Positions 35,164 to 43,565 of a DNA stretch of 64,000 bases are shown piece by piece. A program made the position numbers and the translations under genes. The DNA is from Pseudomonas tensinigenes (GTDB lineage: Bacteria; Pseudomonadota; Gammaproteobacteria; Pseudomonadales; Pseudomonadaceae), in the NCBI RefSeq assembly GCF_014268445.2, contig NZ_CP077089.1:548501-612500 (forward strand). The letters are read 5' to 3'. The first letter of the stretch is position 1. Every line of letters begins with the position of its first letter. The notes beneath the pieces are model-generated. The model was not told the DNA's origin. It worked only from the letters and a program-made list of their open reading frames with translations, and searched no databases.

Positions 35164-35855
35164 GAAGCGCTCCTCGCAAAGCCGCGAGCGGCGCGTTTTT
35201 CCAGGAAGTGCATGCCGGTCATCGCCAGCACGGTCAGGCCCAAGTACATGATCGCGGCGACCATATAGAAGGTGAACGGTTGTTTCGACACGGTCACGCC
35301 GATTTGCGCGTGACGCATGATTTCTTCCAGGCCAATGACCGAGACCAGCGCGGTGTCTTTCATCAGGATCATGAACAGATTGCCCAGGCCGGGCAGGGCG
35401 ATGCGCCACATCTGCGGCATGATCAGCCGGGTGAAGATCCGCCATTTCGACAGGCCCAGGGCCTGGCCGGCCTCACGGTGGCCTTTGGGAATGGCGAGGA
35501 TCGCACCACGAAACACTTCCGTGGCGTAGGCGCCGAAGCACAGGCCCAGTGCGATTACGCCGGCGGCGAAGGCGTTGAGTTGCAGGTCGGGGTTGCCGAA
35601 GAACTCACCGAGGGCGCGCATCAGGTTGACCGTACCGAAGTAGATCAACAGCACCCAGAGCAATTCCGGGACGCCACGCACCAACGTGGAATAAGTGCCG
35701 CCAAGCCATTGCAGCGGCTTGTACGGGGAAGTCTTGGCCAAGGCGCCGAGCAGACCGAGCACCAGTCCCAGGCACAGGGCCGTGAGGGCCAGTTGGACGG
35801 TCATCAGCGCGCCGGCAGCGAGGGCCGGGCCGAATCCGTAGAGGTCGATAATCAT
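35160..35855 (-). CDS. Polar amino acid ABC transporter permease (HisQ type)
   Basis: Second permease subunit of the HAAT transporter, 231 residues from the ATG at 35855 (a longer frame to 35906 lacks conserved sequence). The EAA loop is KGHREAGQALGLSKWRIFTR near residue 140 and the N-terminus is amphipathic (MIIDLYGFGPALAAGALMTV). The stop overlaps the HisM-type start by 4 bp. Basic amino acids such as arginine, histidine or ornithine are the likely cargo by family. Confidence 0.93.
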   Translation of the reverse strand: MIIDLYGFGPALAAGALMTVQLALTALCLGLVLGLLGALAKTSPYKPLQWLGGTYSTLVRGVPELLWVLLIYFGTVNLMRALGEFFGNPDLQLNAFAAGVIALGLCFGAYATEVFRGAILAIPKGHREAGQALGLSKWRIFTRLIMPQMWRIALPGLGNLFMILMKDTALVSVIGLEEIMRHAQIGVTVSKQPFTFYMVAAIMYLGLTVLAMTGMHFLEKRAARGFARSAS

Positions 35856-35933
35856 GGGTTTCTGTTCAAATTGCGGCAGGCAAAGTCGGGAGCCGGCGCC
35901 GCTCAATCACGGCGCCAGTCCCACAGGTCAGGA

Positions 35934-36683
35934 TCAGTAGATGCTGAACGGGAAGTACTTGTCGTTGATCTTCTTGTAGGTACCGTCGGCGACGATTTCC
36001 TTCAGGGCGGCGTTCAGCTTCTCACGCAGAGGGTCGCCTTTACGCACAGCGATGCCGATCTTGTCGCTTTCTACGACCGGGTCGCCTTTGAACTCGTAGT
36101 TCTTGCCAGCGTCGCTTTTCAGCCAGTCATAGTTGGCGTACTTGTCGGCGAGGATCGCGTCGACACGACCGGAGGTCAGGTCGAGGTAGGCGTTTTCCTG
36201 GGTGTCGTAGAGGCTGACCTTGATGTCATCCGCGTAGGTGTCTTCCAGCCAGGTACCGGCCAGGGTCGCACGCTGGGTACCGATGGTCTTGCCTTTCAGC
36301 GAGTCCTTGTCGGTTTTGAAGTCGACGTTTTTCGGGGCGATGAACTGCAGCTTGTTCGAGTAGTACGGGTTGGTGAAGTCCACCGCGCCTTTGCGCTCTT
36401 CGGTAATCGACAGCGAGGAGATCAGGAAGTCGAACTTCTTCGCGTTCAGGGCCGGGATGATGCCGTCCCAGTCGGAAGTGACCACGGTGCACTCGACTTT
36501 CATCTTCGCGCAGAGGGCGTCGCCGATGTCTTTGTCGAAGCCGACCACGTTGCCGCTGGCGTCTTTGTTGTTGAACGGCGGGTAGGCCGCTTCGATGCCC
36601 ATCTTCAGGGTTTCAGCCATGGCACCGGCGCTGAACGCGAGGGTGACGGCGGCGGCCAGGAAGACCTTCTTGAAATTCTGCAT
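35934..36683 (-). CDS. Periplasmic lysine/arginine/ornithine/histidine-type binding protein
   Basis: Soluble binding protein of family 3, 249 residues. A signal peptide (AAAVTLAFSAGAMA, cleavage near residue 23) is followed by the family opening LKMGIEAAYPPFNNKDASG. Ligand-contact segments include SSLSITEERKGAVDFTNPYY near 90 and GTQRATLAGTWLED near 140. It is similar in build to HisJ, ArgT and AotJ. It lies between the ATPase and permease genes of the same operon; the exact ligand is unproven. Confidence 0.93.
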   Translation of the reverse strand: MQNFKKVFLAAAVTLAFSAGAMAETLKMGIEAAYPPFNNKDASGNVVGFDKDIGDALCAKMKVECTVVTSDWDGIIPALNAKKFDFLISSLSITEERKGAVDFTNPYYSNKLQFIAPKNVDFKTDKDSLKGKTIGTQRATLAGTWLEDTYADDIKVSLYDTQENAYLDLTSGRVDAILADKYANYDWLKSDAGKNYEFKGDPVVESDKIGIAVRKGDPLREKLNAALKEIVADGTYKKINDKYFPFSIY

Positions 36684-36696
36684 GCATGTTGCTCCG

Positions 36697-37470
36697 TTAG
36701 CGGTTGCTGGACATGAATTGTTTGCAGCGCGCCGAAAGCGGGTTTTCGAACACCTGCTGAGGCGATCCTTGCTCTTCTATAAGGCCTTGGTGAAGGAACA
36801 CCACTTCGCTGGAGACCTGACGGGCAAAGCCCATTTCGTGGGTCACGAGCAGCATGGTGCGGCCTTCTTCGGCCAATGCGCGGATGACACTAAGTACTTC
36901 CTGAACCATTTCCGGGTCAAGCGCCGAGGTGGGCTCGTCGAACAGGATCACCTTCGGCTGCATCGCCAGCGTGCGGGCAATCGCCGCGCGTTGTTGCTGG
37001 CCACCGGACAATTGCGCCGGGTACGCGTGGCGCTTGTCGGCGATGCCGACCTTGGCCAGCAGCGCTTCGGCGACTTCGATCGCCTCGGCTTTGCTCTGGC
37101 CGAGCACGCGACGCGGTGCCTCGATGATGTTGTCGAGGATGCTCATGTGCGGCCACAGATTAAAGTTTTGAAACACAAAACCAATCTCGGAGCGCAGGCG
37201 GTTGATCTGTTTGCCATCGGCGGCAACCAGTTCGCCATTTTTGGCGGCCTTGAGTTTGAGTTCTTCACCGGCCACCAGAATCTGGCCCTGGTGCGGGTTC
37301 TCCAACAGGTTGATGCAACGCAGGAACGTGGACTTGCCGGAACCGGAGGAACCGAGGATCGAGATCACATCGCCGTCGCGGGCGGTCAGCGAGATGCCTT
37401 TGAGCACCTCCAGCTGTCCGTAGCGTTTGTGCAAGTTGCGGATTTCAAGCGCGGGCGTGGCCTCAGCCAT
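36697..37470 (-). CDS. Amino acid ABC transporter ATP-binding protein (HisP type)
   Basis: ATPase subunit driving the HAAT transporter, 257 residues, the length of HisP. Walker A is GSSGSGKSTFLRC near residue 40, the Q loop is FVFQNFNLWPHMS near 98, the signature is LSGGQQQRAAIARTLAMQP near 155 and Walker B is VILFDEPTSALDPE near 178. It is the first gene of the five-gene operon; the promoter should lie in 37471-37560. Confidence 0.95.
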   Translation of the reverse strand: MAEATPALEIRNLHKRYGQLEVLKGISLTARDGDVISILGSSGSGKSTFLRCINLLENPHQGQILVAGEELKLKAAKNGELVAADGKQINRLRSEIGFVFQNFNLWPHMSILDNIIEAPRRVLGQSKAEAIEVAEALLAKVGIADKRHAYPAQLSGGQQQRAAIARTLAMQPKVILFDEPTSALDPEMVQEVLSVIRALAEEGRTMLLVTHEMGFARQVSSEVVFLHQGLIEEQGSPQQVFENPLSARCKQFMSSNR

Positions 37471-37913
37471 GTGCGTTCCTCATATATGTTGCGCTCCTGC
37501 TGTTGGATGGCCTTCCTGGCGAGGCGGCCAAGCTAGCATAGCGTTTCAATGGCAGCCAACAGCGCTACGAGCGGTTAACGGGTGGCATGTGGCAGGTTGT
37601 CGCATCGGCACAGCAGACTGTCGCCCCATCAACAACCGAACGGGTGTTTGATCGTGCAAACCCGTGGGTGTCGCGTAAAAAAAGGCGCGATGTTGCCAGC
37701 TTTGGCGGGGTGTTGGAAGCGCTATCCGGCCGAACGTTCCGGATTCGCCCTTTTATTGTGCATCCCACACTTTTTCAGTGTGTTTCTGGTGCGTTGTTTC
37801 GTTTGAAAAGTGAGTCGCAGGGTAACGCTCTGGCGGATTGCCATTAAATCCAAGGACTTGCGATGACTGTCCGGTCGCGCGCAAAGCCGCGGCACAGAAG
37901 AGTTTGAAACATT

Positions 37914-37930
37914 TTGGCGCAAAACTTGCG
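37914..37930 (+). promoter_or_regulatory. Sigma-54-type promoter upstream of gabP
   Basis: TTGGCGC-AAAAC-TTGC has the GG and GC elements exactly 10 bp apart, as needed for RpoN (consensus TGGCAC-N5-TTGC). It lies about 95 bp before the gabP start. An enhancer-binding activator site was not identified. The rest of the 554-bp gap 37471-38024 shows no gene. Confidence 0.55.
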
Positions 37931-38024
37931 TGCAGAATAAGGAACGCCCCGTTGGTTTCTTTTTACGAGAAAGAAAATGCCAGACGGGCCGGACGCAATC
38001 GCTTTCCTCGCAAAGGTAGTTTCG

Positions 38025-39416
38025 ATGAGCAGTACCCCAAGCTCCAATGGCCTCGAACAGGGGCTCAAACCGCGTCATGTGACCATGTTGTCGATCGCCG
38101 GTGTCATCGGCGCCGGTCTGTTCGTTGGCTCCGGCCACGCCATCGCTGCCGCCGGCCCTGCCGTGCTGCTGGCCTACGCCGCCGCCGGTACCCTGGTGGT
38201 TTTAGTGATGCGCATGCTCGGCGAAATGGCCGTTGCCTCGCCGGATACCGGTTCGTTCTCGACTTACGCCGACCGTGCCATCGGGCACTGGGCCGGTTTC
38301 ACCATCGGCTGGCTGTACTGGTGGTTCTGGGTCTTGGTGATTCCGCTGGAAGCCAACGCCGCTGCAACCATCCTGCACGCTTGGTTCCCTGATGTCGGCA
38401 TCTGGGCGTTTGCGCTGGTCATCACCTTGCTACTAACCGTGACCAACCTGTTCAGCGTGAAGAATTACGGCGAGTTCGAATTCTGGTTCGCGCTGATCAA
38501 AGTGCTGGCGATCATCGGCTTCATCATCCTCGGTCTGGCGGCAATCTTCGGCTTCCTGCCGAACAGCCAAGTCAGCGGTGTTTCGCACTTGTTCGACAGC
38601 GGCGGCTTCCTGCCAAACGGCATGGGCGCGGTGCTGGGTGCAATTCTGACCACCATGTTCTCCTTCATGGGTACCGAGATCGTGACCATTGCGGCCGCAG
38701 AATCGAAGAACCCGGGCAAGCAGATCTCCAAGGCCACCAACTCGGTGATCTGGCGGATCGGCTTGTTCTACCTCGTGTCGATCTTCATCGTTGTGGCGCT
38801 GGTGCCATGGAACGATCCTACGCTGGCCAACCTCGGTTCCTACCAGACCGTGCTTGAGCGCATGGGCATCCCGAACGCCAAGATGATCGTCGACATCGTG
38901 GTGCTGGTCGCCGTGACCAGCTGCCTGAACTCGGCGCTGTACACCTCTTCGCGCATGCTCTTCTCCCTCGGCAAGCGTGGCGATGCACCGGCCATGGCGA
39001 CGCGGGTGAACAAAAGCGGTACGCCTTACTGGGCGGTGATGCTGTCCACCGGCGCGGCATTCCTGTGCACCTTCGCCAACTACGTGGCCCCGGCCGCAGT
39101 GTTCGAATTCCTGCTGGCCAGCTCCGGCGCGATCGCACTGTTGGTGTACCTGGTAATCGCCTTCTCGCAACTGCGCATGCGTAAACAACGCATGGCCCGT
39201 GGCGAGAAAATCGTCTTCAGCATGTGGCTGTTCCCGGGCCTGACCTATGCGGTGATCATCTTCATCGTTGCGGCCCTGACCATCATGCTGTTCCAGGAAG
39301 CGCATCGCGTGGAGATCCTCGCGACTGGTTTGCTGAGTTTGATGGTGGTGGCTGCCGGTCTGTTGGTGGCACGCCGTCGCAAGCTGGAAAAACGTGGCGC
39401 GGTGGTGTTGAACTGA
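38025..39416 (+). CDS. gabP: GABA permease-type amino acid transporter GabP
   Basis: Inner-membrane APC-family transporter, 463 residues, twelve predicted transmembrane helices. The family signature SIAGVIGAGLFVGSGHAIAAA lies near residue 23 and the conserved loop GEMAVASPDTGSFSTYADRA near 66. ESKNPGKQISKATNSVIWRI near 223 and SCLNSALYTSSRMLFSLGKR near 302 are typical of GabP and related AAT permeases. It is a single-gene unit with a sigma-54-like promoter and strong terminator, which suggests nitrogen-status or substrate-induced expression. GABA is the best guess; beta-alanine or another omega-amino acid is possible. Confidence 0.88.
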   Translation: MSSTPSSNGLEQGLKPRHVTMLSIAGVIGAGLFVGSGHAIAAAGPAVLLAYAAAGTLVVLVMRMLGEMAVASPDTGSFSTYADRAIGHWAGFTIGWLYWWFWVLVIPLEANAAATILHAWFPDVGIWAFALVITLLLTVTNLFSVKNYGEFEFWFALIKVLAIIGFIILGLAAIFGFLPNSQVSGVSHLFDSGGFLPNGMGAVLGAILTTMFSFMGTEIVTIAAAESKNPGKQISKATNSVIWRIGLFYLVSIFIVVALVPWNDPTLANLGSYQTVLERMGIPNAKMIVDIVVLVAVTSCLNSALYTSSRMLFSLGKRGDAPAMATRVNKSGTPYWAVMLSTGAAFLCTFANYVAPAAVFEFLLASSGAIALLVYLVIAFSQLRMRKQRMARGEKIVFSMWLFPGLTYAVIIFIVAALTIMLFQEAHRVEILATGLLSLMVVAAGLLVARRRKLEKRGAVVLN

Positions 39417-39433
39417 TCCGTAACGCGTAATGC

Positions 39434-39472
39434 AAAACGGCCGCTGTCAGTAATGACTAGCGGCCGTTTTTG
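39434..39472. terminator. Bidirectional intrinsic terminator
   Basis: The stem AAAACGGCCGCT / AGCGGCCGTTTT with an inner GTCA/TGAC pair is flanked by A and T tracts. It separates gabP from the convergent small-protein genes. Confidence 0.93.
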
Positions 39473-39486
39473 TTTACGAGCGTTGT

Positions 39487-39939
39487 TTATTCGCTCTTGC
39501 CTTCCTGTGCTTCCACCGACTTGCCATAAGCATCCAGCGCAACCCCGAAATCGGTGATGAACTGTGGCTCGCTCAGCCAGGCCTGGGCGGCTTCGATGTC
39601 CATGCCGTCGGCCCACATGCGGTAGTCGATCAGCATGTCGGCGGCCAGGTGAGTGGCGGCCATGCCTTCGTTGTCGGCGTTTTCCATGTCCAGCAGCTCT
39701 GGATGGTCAACGATGACGAACGCCAGTTCGCGCAGCAGGGTCAGCAGCATCTCGTTGCGGCTGATGGCTTCGGCGTCGCGCATTTTGCTGAACATCGCCA
39801 GGACGTATTCCGGCACCGGCTCGGCGAGGTGGTCGAGGTCTTCGTCCTGCTCCAGCGGCTTGCGGCCGACCATACGGATTTGCTTGGCTTTGGCCTTGGC
39901 GCGCTTGGCGCGTTTCTGTTGCTTGTTCAGGGATGCCAT
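39487..39939 (-). CDS. Conserved hypothetical protein, paralogue of the upstream gene
   Basis: 150-residue cytoplasmic protein of unknown function. A highly basic N-terminus (LNKQQKRAKRAKAKAKQ) may bind RNA or DNA, and is followed by an acidic, helical body (about 35-140) and an acidic tail (EAQEGKSE). The same basic opening is found in the gene immediately upstream (39946-40359), six bp away, so the two arose by tandem duplication. No known domain is recognised. Confidence 0.78.
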   Translation of the reverse strand: MASLNKQQKRAKRAKAKAKQIRMVGRKPLEQDEDLDHLAEPVPEYVLAMFSKMRDAEAISRNEMLLTLLRELAFVIVDHPELLDMENADNEGMAATHLAADMLIDYRMWADGMDIEAAQAWLSEPQFITDFGVALDAYGKSVEAQEGKSE

Positions 39940-39945
39940 GGGAGC

Positions 39946-40359
39946 TCAGTTCTTCTGTTGGGTTTGCGCGGCGATCGCGTCGGACGCCGCCACATAGTCG
40001 GCCTGGAAGGCCGGGGATTCGATCCACGCCAGCGCGCCGGCCTCGTCGGTTTCCTGCGACCACTGGCGATACTCGATCAGCGCGGCAAGGATGAAATCCA
40101 TCGCGCCTTCTTCGCCTTCCTGCTCATAGACCAGCTCCAGCAGCGGGTCTTCGAGGAACGCGGTGCACAGCGCTTGCTGGCTGATCTTCTCGGCGTCGAT
40201 CATTTTCTTGAACAGCTCGGTCAGGTCCACCGACTCGAAATCAATGCGGTCATCGTTCGGGTCCAGCTCGACCGGCGCTTCGGCGCGTTTGGTGCGGTTC
40301 TGTTTGGCCTTGGCTTTGGCCCGGGTGGCGCGTTTTTGCTGCTTGTTGGCGGAGGCCAT
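39946..40359 (-). CDS. Conserved hypothetical protein, tandem paralogue
   Basis: 137-residue protein from the ATG at 40359; the much longer frame to 41175 overlaps the hydrolase gene and is not real. It opens with ANKQQKRATRAKAKAKQNRT and continues with an acidic helical domain (DFESVDLTELFKKMIDAEK, EYRQWSQETDEAGALAWIES) that aligns with the 39487-39939 product. It probably forms an operon with its paralogue, 6 bp downstream. Function unknown. Confidence 0.76.
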   Translation of the reverse strand: MASANKQQKRATRAKAKAKQNRTKRAEAPVELDPNDDRIDFESVDLTELFKKMIDAEKISQQALCTAFLEDPLLELVYEQEGEEGAMDFILAALIEYRQWSQETDEAGALAWIESPAFQADYVAASDAIAAQTQQKN

Positions 40360-40388
40360 GATGTGTTCCGTCGTGCGTTGAGAGGGGC

Positions 40389-41363
40389 TCAGCTGCGCGG
40401 GACTTGCCGCCCGGGGGTGTCGGGGGCCAGTGTGCCGGTTTGCAGCCAAGTCAGAGCGATGGGCCATAGTGTGGCTTGGTATGCGCTGCGAAAAAAGGCG
40501 AAATGTCCGACTTGTTGTTCGTTGATGTCCTGCGGTTCGATGCGCAAGTGGGTTTTTGTAGCGTTGCTGAGGTAGTCGAGCAGGCGTTCGATGGCGGGAA
40601 TGGTGCCGTAGGGATCGTCGCTGATGCTGATCGCCAGTGTCTGCGCGCGGACATTGGCGAAGGGCAGGGCGCCGGTCTTTTTCATCAGCGCGCGACCACT
40701 TGGGCGCTGTTCGTAACGCGCGGCAGGCGTGCTCCAGTCGCGTACAACGCCGGTCGGCGAATCTTCCAGCCAGCCAAGACGTTTGCCCGGGAAGTAACCG
40801 CAGATCAGCGTCAGCAACGGCATCACCACATGCCATTTGCCGAACATGCGCCAGCGATGTTCGGGCGCGTAATCGCGCCAGTAGGCGAACTGCGCACCGA
40901 CGGTGACCAGCCGTCGGATAACTCGCCCGGATTCGCCCAGACCTGCCGCGCAACCGCCGAAGCTGTGGCCGACCACATCGATCGGCTGACCGGGAAACTC
41001 TCGTTGCGCGCGTTTGAGCATCGCTTCGAAATCCAGTGCGCCCCAATCTGTCCACGAGGCGTTCAAGCCTTTGATCGACGCGGATCGTGATTCGCCGATG
41101 CCGCGGTAGTCGTAGGTCATCACGTCGAAGCCGTTTGCGAACAGATAAGCCGCGAAACGCGAGTAGTGGCGGCAACGTACTGACGTGGCGGCGTTGATGA
41201 TCACTACCGGGCGTTGGCTATCAGGCAAGAACTGACGCCAGGTGAAACCACCAAGTGCAAAACCGTCGGCGGCAGCTTCTTTGAAAGGCTCACCTTGCTC
41301 AGCAGTCAAGGTTGGCGACCCTGACCGCATGTCTTGCCTTGCGGGCGTGTCCTGACAGCTCAT
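40389..41363 (-). CDS. Alpha/beta hydrolase fold protein
   Basis: Predicted serine hydrolase, 324 residues from the ATG at 41363. The nucleophile elbow is VVGHSFGGCAAGL near residue 132, the oxyanion strand VVIINAATSV near 52 with YDYRGIGESR near 86, and a C-terminal catalytic-His candidate in QVGHFAFFR near 295. It resembles the family that hydrolyses lipids or esters and is often annotated only as hydrolase. It lies 29 bp upstream of the two small paralogues in the same direction. An alternative start at 41330 would remove 11 residues. Substrate unknown. Confidence 0.83.
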   Translation of the reverse strand: MSCQDTPARQDMRSGSPTLTAEQGEPFKEAAADGFALGGFTWRQFLPDSQRPVVIINAATSVRCRHYSRFAAYLFANGFDVMTYDYRGIGESRSASIKGLNASWTDWGALDFEAMLKRAQREFPGQPIDVVGHSFGGCAAGLGESGRVIRRLVTVGAQFAYWRDYAPEHRWRMFGKWHVVMPLLTLICGYFPGKRLGWLEDSPTGVVRDWSTPAARYEQRPSGRALMKKTGALPFANVRAQTLAISISDDPYGTIPAIERLLDYLSNATKTHLRIEPQDINEQQVGHFAFFRSAYQATLWPIALTWLQTGTLAPDTPGRQVPRS

Positions 41364-41431
41364 GACGCTCGACCTTGAAGAGTAAGCTGACAACGATAGT
41401 CTCAGCGCCGCCCGGCAACAATCCGCAAGTT

Positions 41432-42490
41432 TTACTCGGTGGATTGAGTGAGCCTGCGCTCTTCGATCAACGCCTGCTCGCGATTGAGTTCTGCGCGTAA
41501 CTCGTCTTCACTCGGCAGGATCGTCTTGTAACTGCTGGCAAACAGTTGCTCATTGCCCTTGAGCATTGAGTAACGCGCCACCGAGTCGTTGCTCTCGGCA
41601 GACAGAATAATCCCGACTGTCGGCTTGTCGCCCTCGCTGCGCATGAGTTCGTCGTACATGCGCACATACATGTCCATCTGCCCGACATCGCGGGCGCTGA
41701 GCTTGCCGCGTTTGAGATCAATGATCACAAAGCATTTGAGCAGGTAGTTGTAGAACACCAGATCGATATACAGATCGACGCCGTCGGTACTGATGCGTTG
41801 TTGGCGGGCGACAAAGGAAAAGCCTTTGCCCAGCTCTAGCAGAAAGCCCTGCAGATGGTCGATCAGAGCTTGTTCGAGACCGCTTTCCCTGACCTTGCCT
41901 GCCGAGGGCAGACCGAGAAATTCGAGCATGACGGGATCACGAATGAATTCACGCGGGTTGCATTTCAGCGCTTCGATATTGGTGGTGGCTTCTTCGATCA
42001 CATCGGCTTTGTCCCGACTCATGAGAAGCCGCTCGTAGTAGAGCGTGAGGATCTGGCGGTCGAGGGCGCGGCTTGACCAGTTCAGATTGGCGCATTCGTC
42101 CATGTACCAGTGCCGTGCCTTTTCGTTGTTCACTCCCAGAAGCCGACGATAGTGGGTCCAGCTCAATTCGGAACGCACTGCGTTCCAAATTGGAAACATC
42201 TGATAAAAGCTGCGCATGTATCGCAGATTACGATCATCAAACCCTTTACCAAACTGCGCCGTCAGATCCTTCGCCAGCAAGGCAAGCAACTGCTTTCCAT
42301 AGCCCGCACGCTGGGCACCTTGCTGTTCAAACTCGACGATATGCCGGCCGATCTGCCAGCAGGTCTGCACTTGAATCGTGTCCACCGCACGCAGTACTTT
42401 TTGCCGCGCCTGGCGAATCAATTCGCCCAGTTCCCCCAGCAACGAATCGATTTTCGGGTCTTGCGTGTCAGCAGGTTTTAGCGGGCTCAT
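41432..42490 (-). CDS. YhcG-type PDDEXK nuclease domain protein (DUF1016)
   Basis: 352-residue protein with an N-terminal DUF1016 helical domain (about 10-165: VQTCWQIGRHIVEFEQQGAQ, LGVNNEKARHWYMDECA) and a C-terminal PDDEXK-like nuclease domain (about 175-345). In the nuclease domain DLYIDLVFYNYLLKCFVIID followed by LKRGKL supplies the D...(E/V)xK core, with FSFVARQQRISTDG before it. The ATG at 42490 with GGAAGAG is chosen over a TTG at 42523. Such proteins occur near restriction or defence genes or as stand-alone genes; here none of those partners is adjacent. DNA cleavage is inferred. Confidence 0.87.
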   Translation of the reverse strand: MSPLKPADTQDPKIDSLLGELGELIRQARQKVLRAVDTIQVQTCWQIGRHIVEFEQQGAQRAGYGKQLLALLAKDLTAQFGKGFDDRNLRYMRSFYQMFPIWNAVRSELSWTHYRRLLGVNNEKARHWYMDECANLNWSSRALDRQILTLYYERLLMSRDKADVIEEATTNIEALKCNPREFIRDPVMLEFLGLPSAGKVRESGLEQALIDHLQGFLLELGKGFSFVARQQRISTDGVDLYIDLVFYNYLLKCFVIIDLKRGKLSARDVGQMDMYVRMYDELMRSEGDKPTVGIILSAESNDSVARYSMLKGNEQLFASSYKTILPSEDELRAELNREQALIEERRLTQSTE

Positions 42491-42749
42491 CGGCTCTTCC
42501 ACATCGTTGGATACAGGCGTCAAAGCATGCCAAGAGTCGCCGCGTGGGTATGTCGGGCGAGCCGGTTAAATGGGACGGAAGAAGGGATTGATGTTGCAGG
42601 ACGTTGCCGCTGAAAGATGCGCCAGAGAGTCATGGTCTGTAGTCCATTTCATACACGCGCCAAGTTCCAAACAATCTAAAACCCGCCCCGATACGCAAAA
42701 TCTAAAAGGAGTAACGGTTGGGTTCTGCAAGAACCCGGGAGTCGTGATC

Positions 42750-43199
42750 ATGAAACGCGTTCTTTCATTCATGCTGCCCATCGCCGCAGTTGCTGCATTG
42801 CTGTTTCCGGTGATGTTGCAGGCAGCCAGTCTTGAGCCCATCGACAGTGCCGGGGTGCAAGTTCAGCAGCAACAACAGAACGGCGTCAGCTATTTGGCCG
42901 GAGGGGTCGGTGAGGATGAGGCGAAGGCCATTCAACAAAGCAGCGGTTACAGCCTGCACATGACATTCGCCGTGGGCGCGCAAGATGAGTACACCGCTGA
43001 TGTCGATGTAAGAATTGAAAAGTCTTCAGGGCAAACCGTACTTACGCTTAGCCAGACGGGCCCGCTGGTGTATGTGCAATTGCTGCCCGGCAAGTACACG
43101 GTGGTGGCCACGCGTAAAGGCGAAACGCGGCACGACGTGACCGACGTTGGCAGCGGCACCCCGCGCAATCTGGTGTTCCACTGGAATGATGTTGGATAG
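42750..43199 (+). CDS. Exported protein of unknown function, carboxypeptidase-regulatory-like fold
   Basis: 149-residue exported protein. The signal peptide is MKRVLSFMLPIAAVAALLF and on to a cleavage site after LQAAS (about 27 residues). The mature part is beta-rich with QQQQQNGVSYLAGGVGEDEA near its start and YVQLLPGKYTVVATRKGETR near 115, which is the strand pattern of carboxypeptidase-regulatory-like (transthyretin-like) domains. The ATG at 42750 fits the signal peptide; the longer upstream frame does not. A strong hairpin follows at 43221-43252. Function unknown. Confidence 0.78.
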   Translation: MKRVLSFMLPIAAVAALLFPVMLQAASLEPIDSAGVQVQQQQQNGVSYLAGGVGEDEAKAIQQSSGYSLHMTFAVGAQDEYTADVDVRIEKSSGQTVLTLSQTGPLVYVQLLPGKYTVVATRKGETRHDVTDVGSGTPRNLVFHWNDVG

Positions 43200-43220
43200 C
43201 GATGGGTGTGATGGCAGAGT

Positions 43221-43252
43221 TGAGGCGCGGGTACAATCCCGCGCCTCATCTT
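43221..43252 (+). terminator. Hairpin, probable terminator
   Basis: A perfect 11-bp stem TGAGGCGCGGG / CCCGCGCCTCA with a 6-nt loop is followed by ATCTTT. It ends the exported-protein gene before the lipoprotein gene. Confidence 0.75.
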
Positions 43253-43274
43253 TGTGACGTAAGGAAACGCTGGT

Positions 43275-43565
43275 TTGAAAGGGATTTTGCGTACGGTTGG
43301 TGTCATCGGCCTGGTATTGCAGTTGGCCGGCTGCGGAACGTTTATCGGGCGTTTGAATGACGGTTTGTCCGATGCTCAGTATTACCGAGGCGTTGATGGC
43401 AACCTTCATCTACTGGGTGTGCGTGGCGGCGGCAGCGATGGCATGCCGGCGGCGATCGTCTGTTACATGATGATTGTCTGCCCGCTCATCACCGTCGTAT
43501 CCCTGCCAGTGGATGCCGCGCTGGATACGGTTCTGCTGCCTGTCGATTACATCAATACGCTTTAG
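43275..43565 (+). CDS. YceK/YidQ-family lipoprotein
   Basis: 96-residue lipoprotein. The lipobox LAGC gives lipidated Cys at residue 20 after a hydrophobic signal. The remainder has the family pattern CYMMIVCPLITVVSLPVDAA with DTVLLPVDYI at the C-terminus, as in YceK-type proteins. The start is TTG at 43275 with AAGGAA 9 bp upstream. The stop overlaps the convergent membrane protein gene by 4 bp. Function unknown. Confidence 0.85.
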   Translation: MKGILRTVGVIGLVLQLAGCGTFIGRLNDGLSDAQYYRGVDGNLHLLGVRGGGSDGMPAAIVCYMMIVCPLITVVSLPVDAALDTVLLPVDYINTL

